From an uncultured Collinsella sp. (GTDB taxonomy: Bacteria > Actinomycetota > Coriobacteriia > Coriobacteriales > Coriobacteriaceae): 64,000 nucleotides of DNA. The first letter of the stretch is position 1; every line of letters begins with the position of its first letter. The DNA is taken from assembly GCA_947507155.1 (NCBI GenBank), contig CANNOC010000006.1:1-64000 (forward strand), given 5' to 3'. Below the pieces are notes generated by a model. It saw only the letters and a list, made by a program, of their open reading frames with translations. It was not told where the DNA came from and ran no database searches. Below are positions 1 through 9,972 of the stretch, one piece after another. The translations under genes were made by a program, and so were the position numbers.

Positions 1-1509
1 ATCCTCGGAGAACTGGTCGTCGATGGCAAACGAAACGCCGCGGCCCGAGAACTCGATAGCCTCAATCTTCTTATGCTTGAGCGAGACGATGGCAACGGCC
101 GTGACCATACCGTCATTGGCGAGCTTTTGGCGATCGCGAAGGACGATGGGGTCGGTATCGCCGATGCGCAGACCGTCGACATAGACGACGCCGGACTCGA
201 CGGGCGCACCGCGTTTGACGATACCGCCGCGCATCTCGAGCGTGTCACCGTTATCGAGGATAAAGATGTGATCGTCCTTAAGGCCCATCTTGCGGGCGAG
301 CTGGGCATGGGCGCGCAGGTGAACGGCCTCGCCGTGAACCGGCATAAAGTAGGTGGGCTTGGCCATGGCTATCATGAGCTTGAGCTCCTCCTGGCTGCCG
401 TGGCCCGAGACGTGGACGAGGGCACGGGACTTATCCCAGACGTCGCAGCCAAGCTTGGCCAGGCTGTTGACGACCTGCTGGACGGCCTTCTCGTTGCCGG
501 GAACGGGAGTTGCCGAGAGGATGACGGTATCGCCCTCGTGGATGGAAAGCGTCTTGTGCTCGCCGTTGGCCATGCGGGACAGGGCCGACAGCGGCTCGCC
601 CTGCGAACCGGTGCACATGACGACGATCTTATCGTCGGGCAGGTTATCGATATCAAAGGCATCGATGATATCGGCATCGTCGATGTTGAGGTAGCCCAGC
701 TCGCGCGCCACGCGGGTGTTGGTGAGCATGGAACGTCCGGTCACGACGACCTTGCGACCGCACTTGCGGGCGGCGTCGCAGATCTGCTGCAGGCGATGGA
801 TGTGGCTCGAGAACGACGCGACGAACACGCGGCCCGGCGCGTTCTTGATGGCATGCAGCAGGTTGGGGCCGACCTCGGCCTCGGATTTGGTAAAGCCGGG
901 AACCGTGGCGTTGGTGGAGTCGGAAAGCAGCAGGTCGATGCCCTGCTTGGCAAAGCGGCTGATGGCGGCATAGTCGGGCGTGACGCCGTCGATGGGCGTC
1001 TGGTCGAGCTTAAAGTCGCCCGTGTGCATAACGGTGCCCTGGTTGGTGCGAATAAACACGCCCAAAGCACCCGGAATGGAGTGCGTCATGGAGAAGAAGT
1101 CGAGCGAGATGCCACCGAGATTGACATGGCTGCCGCCCTTGACCTCACGGAACTTGGGCGCGCGAATGCGGAACTCGGAAAGCTTGCCCTCGATAAAACC
1201 GAGCGTCAGCTTGCTCGAGAAGATGGGCACCTTGTTGTTGAGGTCCTGCAGCAGGTACGGAAGCGAACCGGTGTGGTCCTCGTGGCCGTGGGTGACGACG
1301 ATGCCGCGGAGCTTCTCCTCGTTCTCCAGGACATAGGTGTAGTCGGGAAGTACCAAGTCGATACCAGGCTGGGAGTCGTCGGGGAACATGAGGCCGGCGT
1401 CGACGAGCACCATGTCGTCGCCGCACTCGAAGACCGTCATGTTCTTGCCGATGCCGTCAAGGCCGCCAAGCGGAATAATCTTCAAGGGAGATGATTTTTT
1501 AGCTGCCAT
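1..1509 (-). CDS. rnj: Ribonuclease J (partial, C-terminus off the left edge)
   Basis: This is the first 503 codons of a metallo-beta-lactamase/beta-CASP ribonuclease, which degrades and matures RNA with 5'-exo and endo activity in the cytoplasm. The ATG at 1509 is preceded by an AAAGGAAA ribosome site. The protein opens MAAKKSSPLKIIPLGGLDGIGKN, typed here only to show the family start, and then carries the metal-binding HGHEDHTG motif, a second histidine/aspartate site in MHTGDFKLD and the beta-CASP segment VHVSGHGSQEE followed by MPVHGEAVHLRAHA. The reading frame is still open at base 1, so roughly the last 50-60 residues of a usual 550-residue RNase J are missing. It lies downstream of pnp, the other main exoribonuclease, in the same direction, separated by a long structured spacer. 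Confidence 0.95.
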   Translation of the reverse strand, partial: MAAKKSSPLKIIPLGGLDGIGKNMTVFECGDDMVLVDAGLMFPDDSQPGIDLVLPDYTYVLENEEKLRGIVVTHGHEDHTGSLPYLLQDLNNKVPIFSSKLTLGFIEGKLSEFRIRAPKFREVKGGSHVNLGGISLDFFSMTHSIPGALGVFIRTNQGTVMHTGDFKLDQTPIDGVTPDYAAISRFAKQGIDLLLSDSTNATVPGFTKSEAEVGPNLLHAIKNAPGRVFVASFSSHIHRLQQICDAARKCGRKVVVTGRSMLTNTRVARELGYLNIDDADIIDAFDIDNLPDDKIVVMCTGSQGEPLSALSRMANGEHKTLSIHEGDTVILSATPVPGNEKAVQQVVNSLAKLGCDVWDKSRALVHVSGHGSQEELKLMIAMAKPTYFMPVHGEAVHLRAHAQLARKMGLKDDHIFILDNGDTLEMRGGIVKRGAPVESGVVYVDGLRIGDTDPIVLRDRQKLANDGMVTAVAIVSLKHKKIEAIEFSGRGVSFAIDDQFSED

Positions 1510-1697
1510 AGGTTCGTGTGGTTTCCTTTCTTCGAAACGGGTCTGGAACAACCGACGGGGCGCTTCTGGCAAACCGACCGCCGGGAACGTACAAACATGC
1601 ATCGCAGAGTCGATGCAGTAACCACAGCATCATACCCAATTGCCCATCAACAGACCACCCATGCATCAAAGCCCCATCTGAACCGGTCTATCCCGCC

Positions 1698-1830
1698 GGT
1701 TTCCCGTGGGGCGGGCACTGATGAAGTTTCCTGCTCTACAGTCCTGCTCACGACGGAGGCCACATTAAGTGGCCTCCTGTTCGTGCGGAACTCGCGATAA
1801 ACTTCATCAGTGCCCGCCCCACGGGAAACC
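1698..1830 (+). repeat. Long palindromic element, copy A
   Basis: Two 32-nt arms (1698-1729 and 1799-1830) are perfect reverse complements of each other and enclose a 69-nt core (1730-1798). The core contains an apical hairpin with arms at 1755-1763 and 1769-1777 around an ATTAA loop. The core is the reverse complement, with substitutions, of the core of the element at 1954-2102, and three adjacent substitutions in the apical stem are compensated on the other side. The innermost GAAGTTT/AAACTTC of the outer stem is shared between copies, while the rest of the outer arms is unrelated. I do not recognise the family; a structured RNA or a mobile palindromic repeat are both possible. Confidence 0.85.
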
Positions 1831-1953
1831 TGCCAAAACAAGACAGGTTTATTTTGGTCGGTTTTATCTGGAAGATGCTGCTGCGGCTATCTACAGATCT
1901 GAAATCTGACTACTGAATAGACCGTCTAACTAAATAGCGAGCGGCATTAACCA

Positions 1954-2102
1954 GCCCTTTTGCTTGCGCCCGGGAGGGCCGTATATGAAGTTTATCGCGA
2001 GTTACGCACGCAAAGGAAAGCACTTAATGTGCTTTCCGTCTTGCGCAGGACTGTAGAGCAGGAAACTTCATATGCGTCCCTCCCGGGCACAAGCAAAAGG
2101 GC
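1954..2102 (-). repeat. Long palindromic element, copy B
   Basis: Two 40-nt arms (1954-1993 and 2063-2102) pair at 37 of 40 positions, with one further wobble, and enclose a 69-nt core (1994-2062) of exactly the same length as copy A but in the opposite orientation. The shared core blocks on the minus strand are CCTGCTCTACAGTCCTGC and AACTCGCGAT, flanking the apical hairpin (stem GGAAAGCAC/GTGCTTTCC, loop ATTAA). The outer end of one arm overlaps the T-tract and foot of the pnp terminator, so the element abuts or has used that hairpin. Confidence 0.85.
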
Positions 2103-2125
2103 GACCCCGCAGTGGGGTCGCCCTT
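2094..2125 (-). terminator. Rho-independent terminator of pnp
   Basis: On the minus strand a 10-bp GC-rich stem (GGGCGACCCC pairing with GGGGTCGCCC, extended by two A-T pairs) with a 5-nt loop is followed by a TTTT tract. It begins about 25 nt after the pnp stop codon. Confidence 0.85.
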
Positions 2126-2148
2126 GTTGAGCTGCTTATGTTTAGCTG

Positions 2149-4395
<2,247 letters not shown>

Positions 4396-4496
4396 TGTTC
4401 TCCTTTACCCCACAGGCCCCTTGCCTGCGGGCTTCTCATGTGACGCAGGCCCCCTGCCCCCGCCACGCTTCAGAGCGTGATTGTTCGCGCCCTTAC

Positions 4497-4530
4497 ACAA
4501 AAAGAGCGCCCCGCTGCGCAGGACGCTCTT
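4497..4530 (-). terminator. Terminator downstream of rpsO
   Basis: On the minus strand AAGAGCGTCC pairs with the matching GCGCTCTT arm and is followed by TTTTTGTG. It sits 15 nt after the rpsO stop, so pnp expression needs readthrough or its own promoter in the next 100 nt. Confidence 0.75.
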
Positions 4531-4545
4531 AGCATGTACAAATCC

Positions 4546-4824
4546 TTACTGGATGTTGTCGCGAATGCCCAGAGCCTTGATGAGCTCACGGTACTCGACG
4601 ATGTCGTTCTTCTTGATGTAGGAGAGAAGACGACGACGACGGCCGACGAGCATGAGCAGACCACGACGGGTGTGGAAGTCCTTCTGGTGGGACTTCATGT
4701 GCTCGGTCAGCTCCTTGATGCGCTCGCTCAGGATGGCGACCTGAACCTTGGGGTTGCCGGTGTCGACCGGGGTGTTACCGAACTGGGCAGTCAGCTCCGC
4801 CTTGCGCTCTTTGGAAACAGTCAT
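4546..4824 (-). CDS. rpsO: 30S ribosomal protein S15
   Basis: The 92-residue protein has the full S15 length and signatures, such as TGNPKVQVAILSERI and the central MKSHQKDFHTRRGLLMLVGRRRRLL helix pair region (residues about 20-75). It binds 16S rRNA in the platform of the small subunit. The ATG at 4824 has an AAAGGTG ribosome site. It is followed by a terminator and then pnp. A perfect 16-nt palindrome just upstream may be part of an autoregulatory leader. Confidence 0.97.
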   Translation of the reverse strand: MTVSKERKAELTAQFGNTPVDTGNPKVQVAILSERIKELTEHMKSHQKDFHTRRGLLMLVGRRRRLLSYIKKNDIVEYRELIKALGIRDNIQ

Positions 4825-4844
4825 TGTTTCACCTTTCGTTTTAC

Positions 4845-4860
4845 GTCGCCCGCGGGCGAC
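4845..4860 (-). promoter_or_regulatory. Palindrome in the rpsO leader
   Basis: GTCGCCCGCGGGCGAC is a perfect 16-nt palindrome located immediately 5' of the rpsO ribosome-binding site. In the transcript it forms a short GC hairpin beside the start region. S15 represses its own mRNA in several bacteria, so a role in autoregulation is plausible, but I see no fully matching S15-type three-way junction. Confidence 0.4.
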
Positions 4861-4962
4861 TCAATTCGCCTCGGACTGGGAAGCCGCCGGTGGAGCGAGC
4901 AACCAAGGTCGAGGTACCAACAGGTCGGTATGTTACCACAAGCAGCCTGTGCCTGCGCATCA

Positions 4963-5712
4963 TCACCGACCCAACATGAATTCCATCGCACGGAGCCGCT
5001 GATCGGTATGTGTTGCCGCCCAGACATGCGAAAGCCCGAGCAAAAACGCCGCAGTATGCGAGTCAATCTTTTGATCCATAAGCTCGTCGAAGGTCATGGA
5101 CATGAGGGCGCGCAACCAGGCAACCTCGCCGGTCGACACCAGTTCGGCACCCGGAACGCTCGACGCGCACGACCCGCACATGAGACCGCCGGCCTGGGGC
5201 GAAAAATACGACAGCATGGGGTCTCCGCACAGCACGCAGACCGAAAAATCGGGTCGATAGCCAACGTGCGACAGCAGCTTAAAGACATATGCCGCCACAA
5301 GTAAATCCATATGTGTCGTGTCGAGCCCGCTGCCCACCAGGGCAAGCGCTCGCCGCGTTATAGCAAAGGTAAACAGGTCCTCAGCATCCTCGAACGAGCA
5401 CACGCGCGCGACCTCGGCGATCGCGCTTGCGGCGCAGGTCGTCTCGTAATCGGGCGCAGCTCCGAGCGGCGCCTCCATAAGCTCGGCCTGGGAAACCACA
5501 TCGAGCGACCGTCCATGCGCGAGCAGCATATCGACAGTACAGAACAGCTCGCAGCGCGCAGCCAGGCGCCCACCGGGTTTGCGGGCGCCCTTTGCCACGG
5601 CACGAACCTGCCGACCCCGCTCGTCAAGCATCGTCAGGATCAGGTCCGTCTCTTTGAGCTTCGTCTTGTCGAGGACGAGCACCTTCGTGCGATATGTCCG
5701 GGAGCCTGCCAT
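4963..5712 (-). CDS. recO: DNA repair protein RecO
   Basis: The 249-residue protein mediates RecF-pathway recombination by loading RecA onto SSB-coated single strands and annealing strands. The amino-terminal OB fold begins YRTKVLVLDKTKLKETDLIL. A zinc finger is visible as CVLCGD around residue 162 and CGSC about 20 residues later. The length is normal for the family. It directly follows era (15-nt gap), the standard era-recO pairing. The start ATG at 5712 has only a distant AAGGA, so translation may depend on coupling to era. Confidence 0.93.
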   Translation of the reverse strand: MAGSRTYRTKVLVLDKTKLKETDLILTMLDERGRQVRAVAKGARKPGGRLAARCELFCTVDMLLAHGRSLDVVSQAELMEAPLGAAPDYETTCAASAIAEVARVCSFEDAEDLFTFAITRRALALVGSGLDTTHMDLLVAAYVFKLLSHVGYRPDFSVCVLCGDPMLSYFSPQAGGLMCGSCASSVPGAELVSTGEVAWLRALMSMTFDELMDQKIDSHTAAFLLGLSHVWAATHTDQRLRAMEFMLGR

Positions 5713-5727
5713 GCGCGCCGCGAGTCC

Positions 5728-6798
5728 TTACTCCTCGGCGTTGTAGCCAAAGCGGCGAATCTGGGCCTCGTCGTCACGCCAGCCGGCCTTGACCTTCACG
5801 TCCAGCTCCAAAAAAACCTGCGTGCCAAAGATGCGCTCAAGATCGCGACGGGCGTCGATACCGATATGCTTGATCATCTCGCCGCCCTTGCCGATGATGA
5901 TGCCCTTTTGGCCCTCGCGCTCGACGTAAATGGTGGCGTGCACGCGCAGCACCTTCTTGGTCTGCTCGAGCGCATCGCAGATTACGCCAACGGAGTGCGG
6001 AATCTCATCACGCGTGCGGCGCAAGACCTTCTCGCGCACAAACTCGGCAACGAGCGTCTCATCGGAAGCGTCGGTACCCATGTCCTCGGGGAACCAACGC
6101 GGGCCCTCGGGCAAAAAGTGCGCAACGGTCTCGATAAAGGCATCGACGTTGAAGTTCTTGACCGACGACGTCACGATCTCGTCGTCATATTCCATGAGCT
6201 CGTGGGCTGCCTTAAGCTGCTCCATGACCTGTGCGGGGTCGGCCTCATCGGCCTTGGTGAGCACCAGGACCTTCTTGGCACGAGCGTTCTTGACGCGCTC
6301 GGCAACCCAGGCGTCTCCCCTGCCGATCGGCTTGGTGGCATCAATCAAAAACGCGACGACGTCGACATCGTTCAACTCGAACAGCGCGCTCTTGTTGAGC
6401 TCGGACCCCAGGCCGTCCTTAGGCTTATGGATACCCGGGGTATCGACAAAGACCAGCTGGTAGCCGGGACGGTTGACGACGGCGCGCATGCGGCGGCGGG
6501 TCGTCTGGGCCACTGGCGAGGTGATGGCGACCTTTTTGCCATAGCAGGCATTGAGCAGTGTGGACTTGCCGGCGTTGGGGCGGCCGACCAGGGCCACGAA
6601 GCCGCTGCGGAAACCGGGCTCAACGTCGCCAAAGCCCGCGAGGCTATCGTCCTCGTCGCACAGGGCGTCGAGCTCCTCGTCACTCATGTCCTCAAACGGG
6701 TCGAACTCCTCGACCTCATCAAACGAATCGGCACCTTCAGCCTCGTCCAGGATCTCGTCATCCAAAACTTCATCGGTAAGCTGCATATTGTCGGACAT
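5728..6798 (-). CDS. era: GTPase Era with acidic N-terminal extension
   Basis: Era is a membrane-associated GTPase that binds the 3' end of 16S rRNA during small-subunit assembly. G1 (GRPNAGKST) is at residues 72-80, G3 (DTPG) at 119-122, G4 (TKAD) at 181-184 and the KH-domain GKGG at 303-306. At 356 residues it is about 55 residues longer than usual. The extra part is an amino-terminal tail in which 27 of the first 60 residues are Asp or Glu and none is Lys, Arg or His. The ATG at 6798 has an AAAGGGA site, and the tail is in frame with no better internal start, so it seems genuine. It is followed by recO and preceded by dgkA. Confidence 0.95.
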   Translation of the reverse strand: MSDNMQLTDEVLDDEILDEAEGADSFDEVEEFDPFEDMSDEELDALCDEDDSLAGFGDVEPGFRSGFVALVGRPNAGKSTLLNACYGKKVAITSPVAQTTRRRMRAVVNRPGYQLVFVDTPGIHKPKDGLGSELNKSALFELNDVDVVAFLIDATKPIGRGDAWVAERVKNARAKKVLVLTKADEADPAQVMEQLKAAHELMEYDDEIVTSSVKNFNVDAFIETVAHFLPEGPRWFPEDMGTDASDETLVAEFVREKVLRRTRDEIPHSVGVICDALEQTKKVLRVHATIYVEREGQKGIIIGKGGEMIKHIGIDARRDLERIFGTQVFLELDVKVKAGWRDDEAQIRRFGYNAEE

Positions 6799-6810
6799 GG
6801 AAATCCCTTT

Positions 6811-7188
6811 CTAAATAAAGTCGAGCGCGTGGGCAAATACCAGCAAGCCCACAATCGCGGCGGTAATGGAAAGTACGTATACGGAGGCGGCGGCGATATC
6901 CTTCGCACGCTTTGCCAGCGGATGGAGCTCCTGGGTCGCCAGGTCGACAATCGCCTCCATAGCGGTATTGCACAGCTCGCCGTGAATCACCAGGCCACAG
7001 CAGATAATAACCGTGGCCCACTCGGCAATATCGAGGCCGACAATGCAGCCGGCAATGACGGTGCACACGCCCGCCACGAGCATGACCTTGATATTACGCT
7101 CGGTCTTGACGGCGGTAACGAAGCCCTCCATGGCGTAGGAAAACGACTTTAAGAAGGACGGATGGTCCTTGTTCGATCCGGGAATCAT
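6811..7188 (-). CDS. dgkA: Diacylglycerol/undecaprenol kinase
   Basis: This 125-residue integral membrane kinase phosphorylates diacylglycerol or, in Gram-positive relatives, undecaprenol. Three hydrophobic segments are visible (about residues 33-50, 55-72 and 98-120). The family signature NTAMEAIVDLATQELHPLAKRAKD, which contains the catalytic Glu and Asp, is split around residues 74-97. The ATG at 7188 has a TAGGAG site. It lies between ybeY and era, as in Bacillus. The substrate cannot be decided from sequence, but the Gram-positive-like context favours undecaprenol. Confidence 0.9.
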   Translation of the reverse strand: MIPGSNKDHPSFLKSFSYAMEGFVTAVKTERNIKVMLVAGVCTVIAGCIVGLDIAEWATVIICCGLVIHGELCNTAMEAIVDLATQELHPLAKRAKDIAAASVYVLSITAAIVGLLVFAHALDFI

Positions 7189-7197
7189 AGACGGCTC

Positions 7198-7707
7198 CTA
7201 GTCGTGGGCGTGGTTGGTAATGGGGCCGACGTGGACCAGCTTGGGGTCCTCGCCGCGCTCGAGCGCCAGATCGCGCAGGATGGCGTCCTCGCGGGCCTCC
7301 ATGACCTCGGCCTCGTCGTCCTCGATATGGTCATACCCCAGCAGGTGCAGCATGCCATGCACGAGCATCAGGCGGCACTCGTCGGCAGGGCTATTGCAAA
7401 AGCCGGGGGCCTGACGGGCAATGACCTGCGGGGCCAGGATGATATCGCCGAGCTCGAGCGTCTCGTCGGCGGGAATATCCTCGTCAAAGGCCGAGTCACA
7501 TTCAAACGAGAGGACATCGGTGGTTCGGTCGATACCGCGCCACTCGTGGTTGAGCTCGTGCATCTCGTCCTCATCGACATACGAAAGGGAAATCTCGACT
7601 TCACGCTCAACGCCCTCGGCGGCAAGCACGACCTCGCAGATGTGCTCTACCTCCTGCGCATCGAGCAGCGTATCGAGCTCGGCATCGTTGCTGATCAATA
7701 CACTCAA
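7198..7707 (-). CDS. ybeY: Endoribonuclease YbeY
   Basis: The 169-residue metal-dependent endoribonuclease acts in 16S rRNA 3'-end maturation and ribosome quality control. The zinc-binding motif HGMLHLLGYDH is present near residue 130. Translation starts at TTG (7707) with AAAGGAG five nt upstream, and that TTG overlaps the phoH stop (TTGA), indicating translational coupling. The order phoH-ybeY-dgkA-era is conserved in many bacteria. Confidence 0.95.
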   Translation of the reverse strand: MSVLISNDAELDTLLDAQEVEHICEVVLAAEGVEREVEISLSYVDEDEMHELNHEWRGIDRTTDVLSFECDSAFDEDIPADETLELGDIILAPQVIARQAPGFCNSPADECRLMLVHGMLHLLGYDHIEDDEAEVMEAREDAILRDLALERGEDPKLVHVGPITNHAHD

Positions 7708-8690
7708 CGGGACTCCTTTCGGTCGTGTACGCGCTTCTCGCGCACATCATCATAGGCATCGTATGCCTCGACGATACGCCCAACCAAGGCATGGCGCACG
7801 ACGTCGGCACGCTCGAGGTGAGAAAATGCGACATCGTCGACACGGCCCAAAATCTGCTCGACGTCGGCAAGACCGCCACGACGACCCACCAGGTCACGCT
7901 GACTCAGGTCACCGGTAATCACAAACTTGGAGTTAAAGCCCAAGCGCGTCAGAAACATCTTCATCTGCTCGGGCGTGGTATTTTGCGCCTCGTCGAGCAC
8001 CACGAAGGCATCGCTCAGCGTGCGGCCGCGCATGTAGGCAAGCGGGGCGATCTCGATCACGCCACGTTCCATAAGTTCATCGGTGCGTTCGCGATCCATC
8101 ATGTCAAAAAGGGCGTCGTAGAGCGGACGCATATAGGGATCGATCTTTTCCTCGAGGGTACCGGGCAAAAAGCCCAGGTTCTCCCCAGCCTCGACAACCG
8201 GACGCGTCAAGATCAGACGGCCCACCTCGTGACGCTTGAGCGCGGCGACGGCGAGCGCCATGGCCAGATAAGTCTTACCGGTACCGGCAGGACCCAGACC
8301 AAACGTGATGGTATGCGAGCGGATGGCATCCACGTAGCGCTTTTGGCCGAGCGTTTTGGGGCGAATGACGCGACCACGATACGAAAGCAGCACGTCGTCG
8401 CGAAGCGACGTAGCCTCGTGCTCACCGTCGCGCAAGACGGCAAGGCAGCGAGAGACATCGTCGGCAGACAGCGTGCGTCCGGCGGCCGCCTCGCGAAAAG
8501 CGTATTCGAAAAAGCGCGCCACGAGCTCGACCTCGTCCGGGTCACCGCTCACGGCGATGCTGTCGCCACGGGCGACCACGTGGGCGCGAACCAAGCTCTC
8601 CAGCGCACGTAGGACGCCGTCGCCGGCACCCAAAACGCGCGAGGGGTCAATACCCTCAGGAACGGTAAGTCTAATCTTCGAGGCTTCCAT
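7704..8690 (-). CDS. phoH: PhoH-like ATPase
   Basis: This is a PhoH/YbeZ family P-loop ATPase, often paired with YbeY and thought to work in RNA metabolism. The Walker A motif GPAGTGKT, the LTRPVVEAGENLGFLPG segment and the Walker B motif VVLDEAQN are clear. I chose the ATG at 8690 because GGGAGG lies directly upstream and the protein then begins MEASKIRLTVPEG; an in-frame ATG 120 nt further up would add 40 residues that overlap mtaB and match nothing. The gene overlaps the end of mtaB by 20 nt. It has 328 residues. Confidence 0.93.
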   Translation of the reverse strand: MEASKIRLTVPEGIDPSRVLGAGDGVLRALESLVRAHVVARGDSIAVSGDPDEVELVARFFEYAFREAAAGRTLSADDVSRCLAVLRDGEHEATSLRDDVLLSYRGRVIRPKTLGQKRYVDAIRSHTITFGLGPAGTGKTYLAMALAVAALKRHEVGRLILTRPVVEAGENLGFLPGTLEEKIDPYMRPLYDALFDMMDRERTDELMERGVIEIAPLAYMRGRTLSDAFVVLDEAQNTTPEQMKMFLTRLGFNSKFVITGDLSQRDLVGRRGGLADVEQILGRVDDVAFSHLERADVVRHALVGRIVEAYDAYDDVREKRVHDRKESR

Positions 8691-9963
8691 GAACCTCCCT
8701 GCGTGCATGGACCAAGCCGGAATCATCGACTCCGATGATAGCAACATCGAGCAGGCACGGGGCTGTGAGTCCATGGGTATCGTCAAGACGGGCATGATGG
8801 AACGAACCAAGCGTCAGGTTGTCGCCATACTCGAGCACGGCGCGTTCAACGGTTCCCACGCGACGGCGAGCGTCGGCGATCGCGAGTTCTTGCGCCGTGG
8901 CTCGCATACGACGACTGCGCTCGGCCATAACCTCGGGCGGCACCTGGTCGGGCATATCGGCAGCAAGGGTACCGGGACGTTTGCTGTAGCGGAACACGTG
9001 CATACGCGAAAAGCCCACGCGGCGGCACAGCGCCAGCGATTCCTCAAACTCCTCGTCCGTCTCGCCCGGAAAACCGACGATGACATCGCACGAAAGAGAC
9101 GCCTGAGGCAACTTGGTGCGAATCATGCGCACCGTCTCCTCGAAGGTCTCGGCGCTATAGGGACGGCCCATGCGGTGCAGCGTCCTGGTGCAGCCGGACT
9201 GCACGGGCAGGTGCAAAAACGGGGCGATGCGCTGCGGATAGCGCGCCATGACCTTAAGCAGGCGCTCCGAGATATCCATGGGCTCGACCGAGGAAATGCG
9301 CACATGCGGAATGGACGTGCGCTCCATAATCGCCTCAAGCAGCTCATCGATCTCGACGTGTTCGTCAGTCGCGCTCTTGCCATCGTAGGCGCCCAGGTTC
9401 ACGCCCGTCAGCACCACCTCGGGCACGCCGGCCTCCTGGGCCTCGCGAACCTGCTCGAGCACGGACTCGACCGGCACGGAGCGCTCGGGGCCGCGGGCCT
9501 TCCACACGATGCAATAGGTGCAACGATGATTGCAGCCGTCCTGGATCTTCACGCCCAGACGCGAGCGCCCGAGCACGTCGACCACCTCGACGTCGCTGCA
9601 GGCGGGAACGTCATCGGACTCAACGCCCAGCACCTCGCAGACGCGTTCGGCGACATCGATCTTGGACGGCTCGGCGATCACGCGGTCCGAAAGCTCCAAT
9701 AGCTCCTCGGGGTGCAAATTGACCACGCATCCGGTCACGACCACATAGGGCTCGCTTGGATAGGCCAGCGCATGGCGAACGGCCTTACGGGTCTTGGCCT
9801 CGGCCTCGCCCGTAACGGCACAGGTGTTAATGACGATCAGCTCTGCATCCTGAGGCTCCACCATTGCAAAGCCCAGGCGCATTAGATCGGCAGTGATACG
9901 GTCGGACTCAACCCGGTTGACGCGGCAGCCGAGGTTGACGACAGAGATATGAGGTGCGAGCAC
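8671..9963 (-). CDS. mtaB: tRNA t6A37 methylthiotransferase MtaB-like radical SAM enzyme
   Basis: This 430-residue enzyme belongs to the MiaB/MtaB methylthiotransferases, which add a methylthio group to tRNA position 37. The amino-terminal cluster-binding domain has cysteines in NLGCRVN, INTCAVT and VTGCVV. The radical SAM motif is CNHRCTYC, followed by IVWKARGPERSVP, slightly different from the usual IIPYARG. A short TRAM-like end follows. Translation begins at GTG (9963) with AAGGAG five nt away. In Bacillus the mtaB homologue also lies downstream of dnaJ. MtaB rather than MiaB is inferred from this context and from the sequence around the cluster. Confidence 0.88.
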   Translation of the reverse strand: MLAPHISVVNLGCRVNRVESDRITADLMRLGFAMVEPQDAELIVINTCAVTGEAEAKTRKAVRHALAYPSEPYVVVTGCVVNLHPEELLELSDRVIAEPSKIDVAERVCEVLGVESDDVPACSDVEVVDVLGRSRLGVKIQDGCNHRCTYCIVWKARGPERSVPVESVLEQVREAQEAGVPEVVLTGVNLGAYDGKSATDEHVEIDELLEAIMERTSIPHVRISSVEPMDISERLLKVMARYPQRIAPFLHLPVQSGCTRTLHRMGRPYSAETFEETVRMIRTKLPQASLSCDVIVGFPGETDEEFEESLALCRRVGFSRMHVFRYSKRPGTLAADMPDQVPPEVMAERSRRMRATAQELAIADARRRVGTVERAVLEYGDNLTLGSFHHARLDDTHGLTAPCLLDVAIIGVDDSGLVHARREVHGSLED

Positions 9964-9972
9964 GCGGGCTCC

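Larger units (their letters stand above)
1510..2148. other. Intergenic spacer between pnp and rnj
   Basis: This stretch of about 640 nt holds no convincing coding region on either strand. Reading in the direction of the flanking genes, it contains the pnp terminator, a long palindromic element (1954-2102), about 120 nt of unassigned sequence, a second related element in the opposite orientation (1698-1830), and about 190 nt of rnj leader. I could not place a confident rnj promoter; TATGAT-like hexamers exist in the leader but lack a good -35. Confidence 0.7.
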
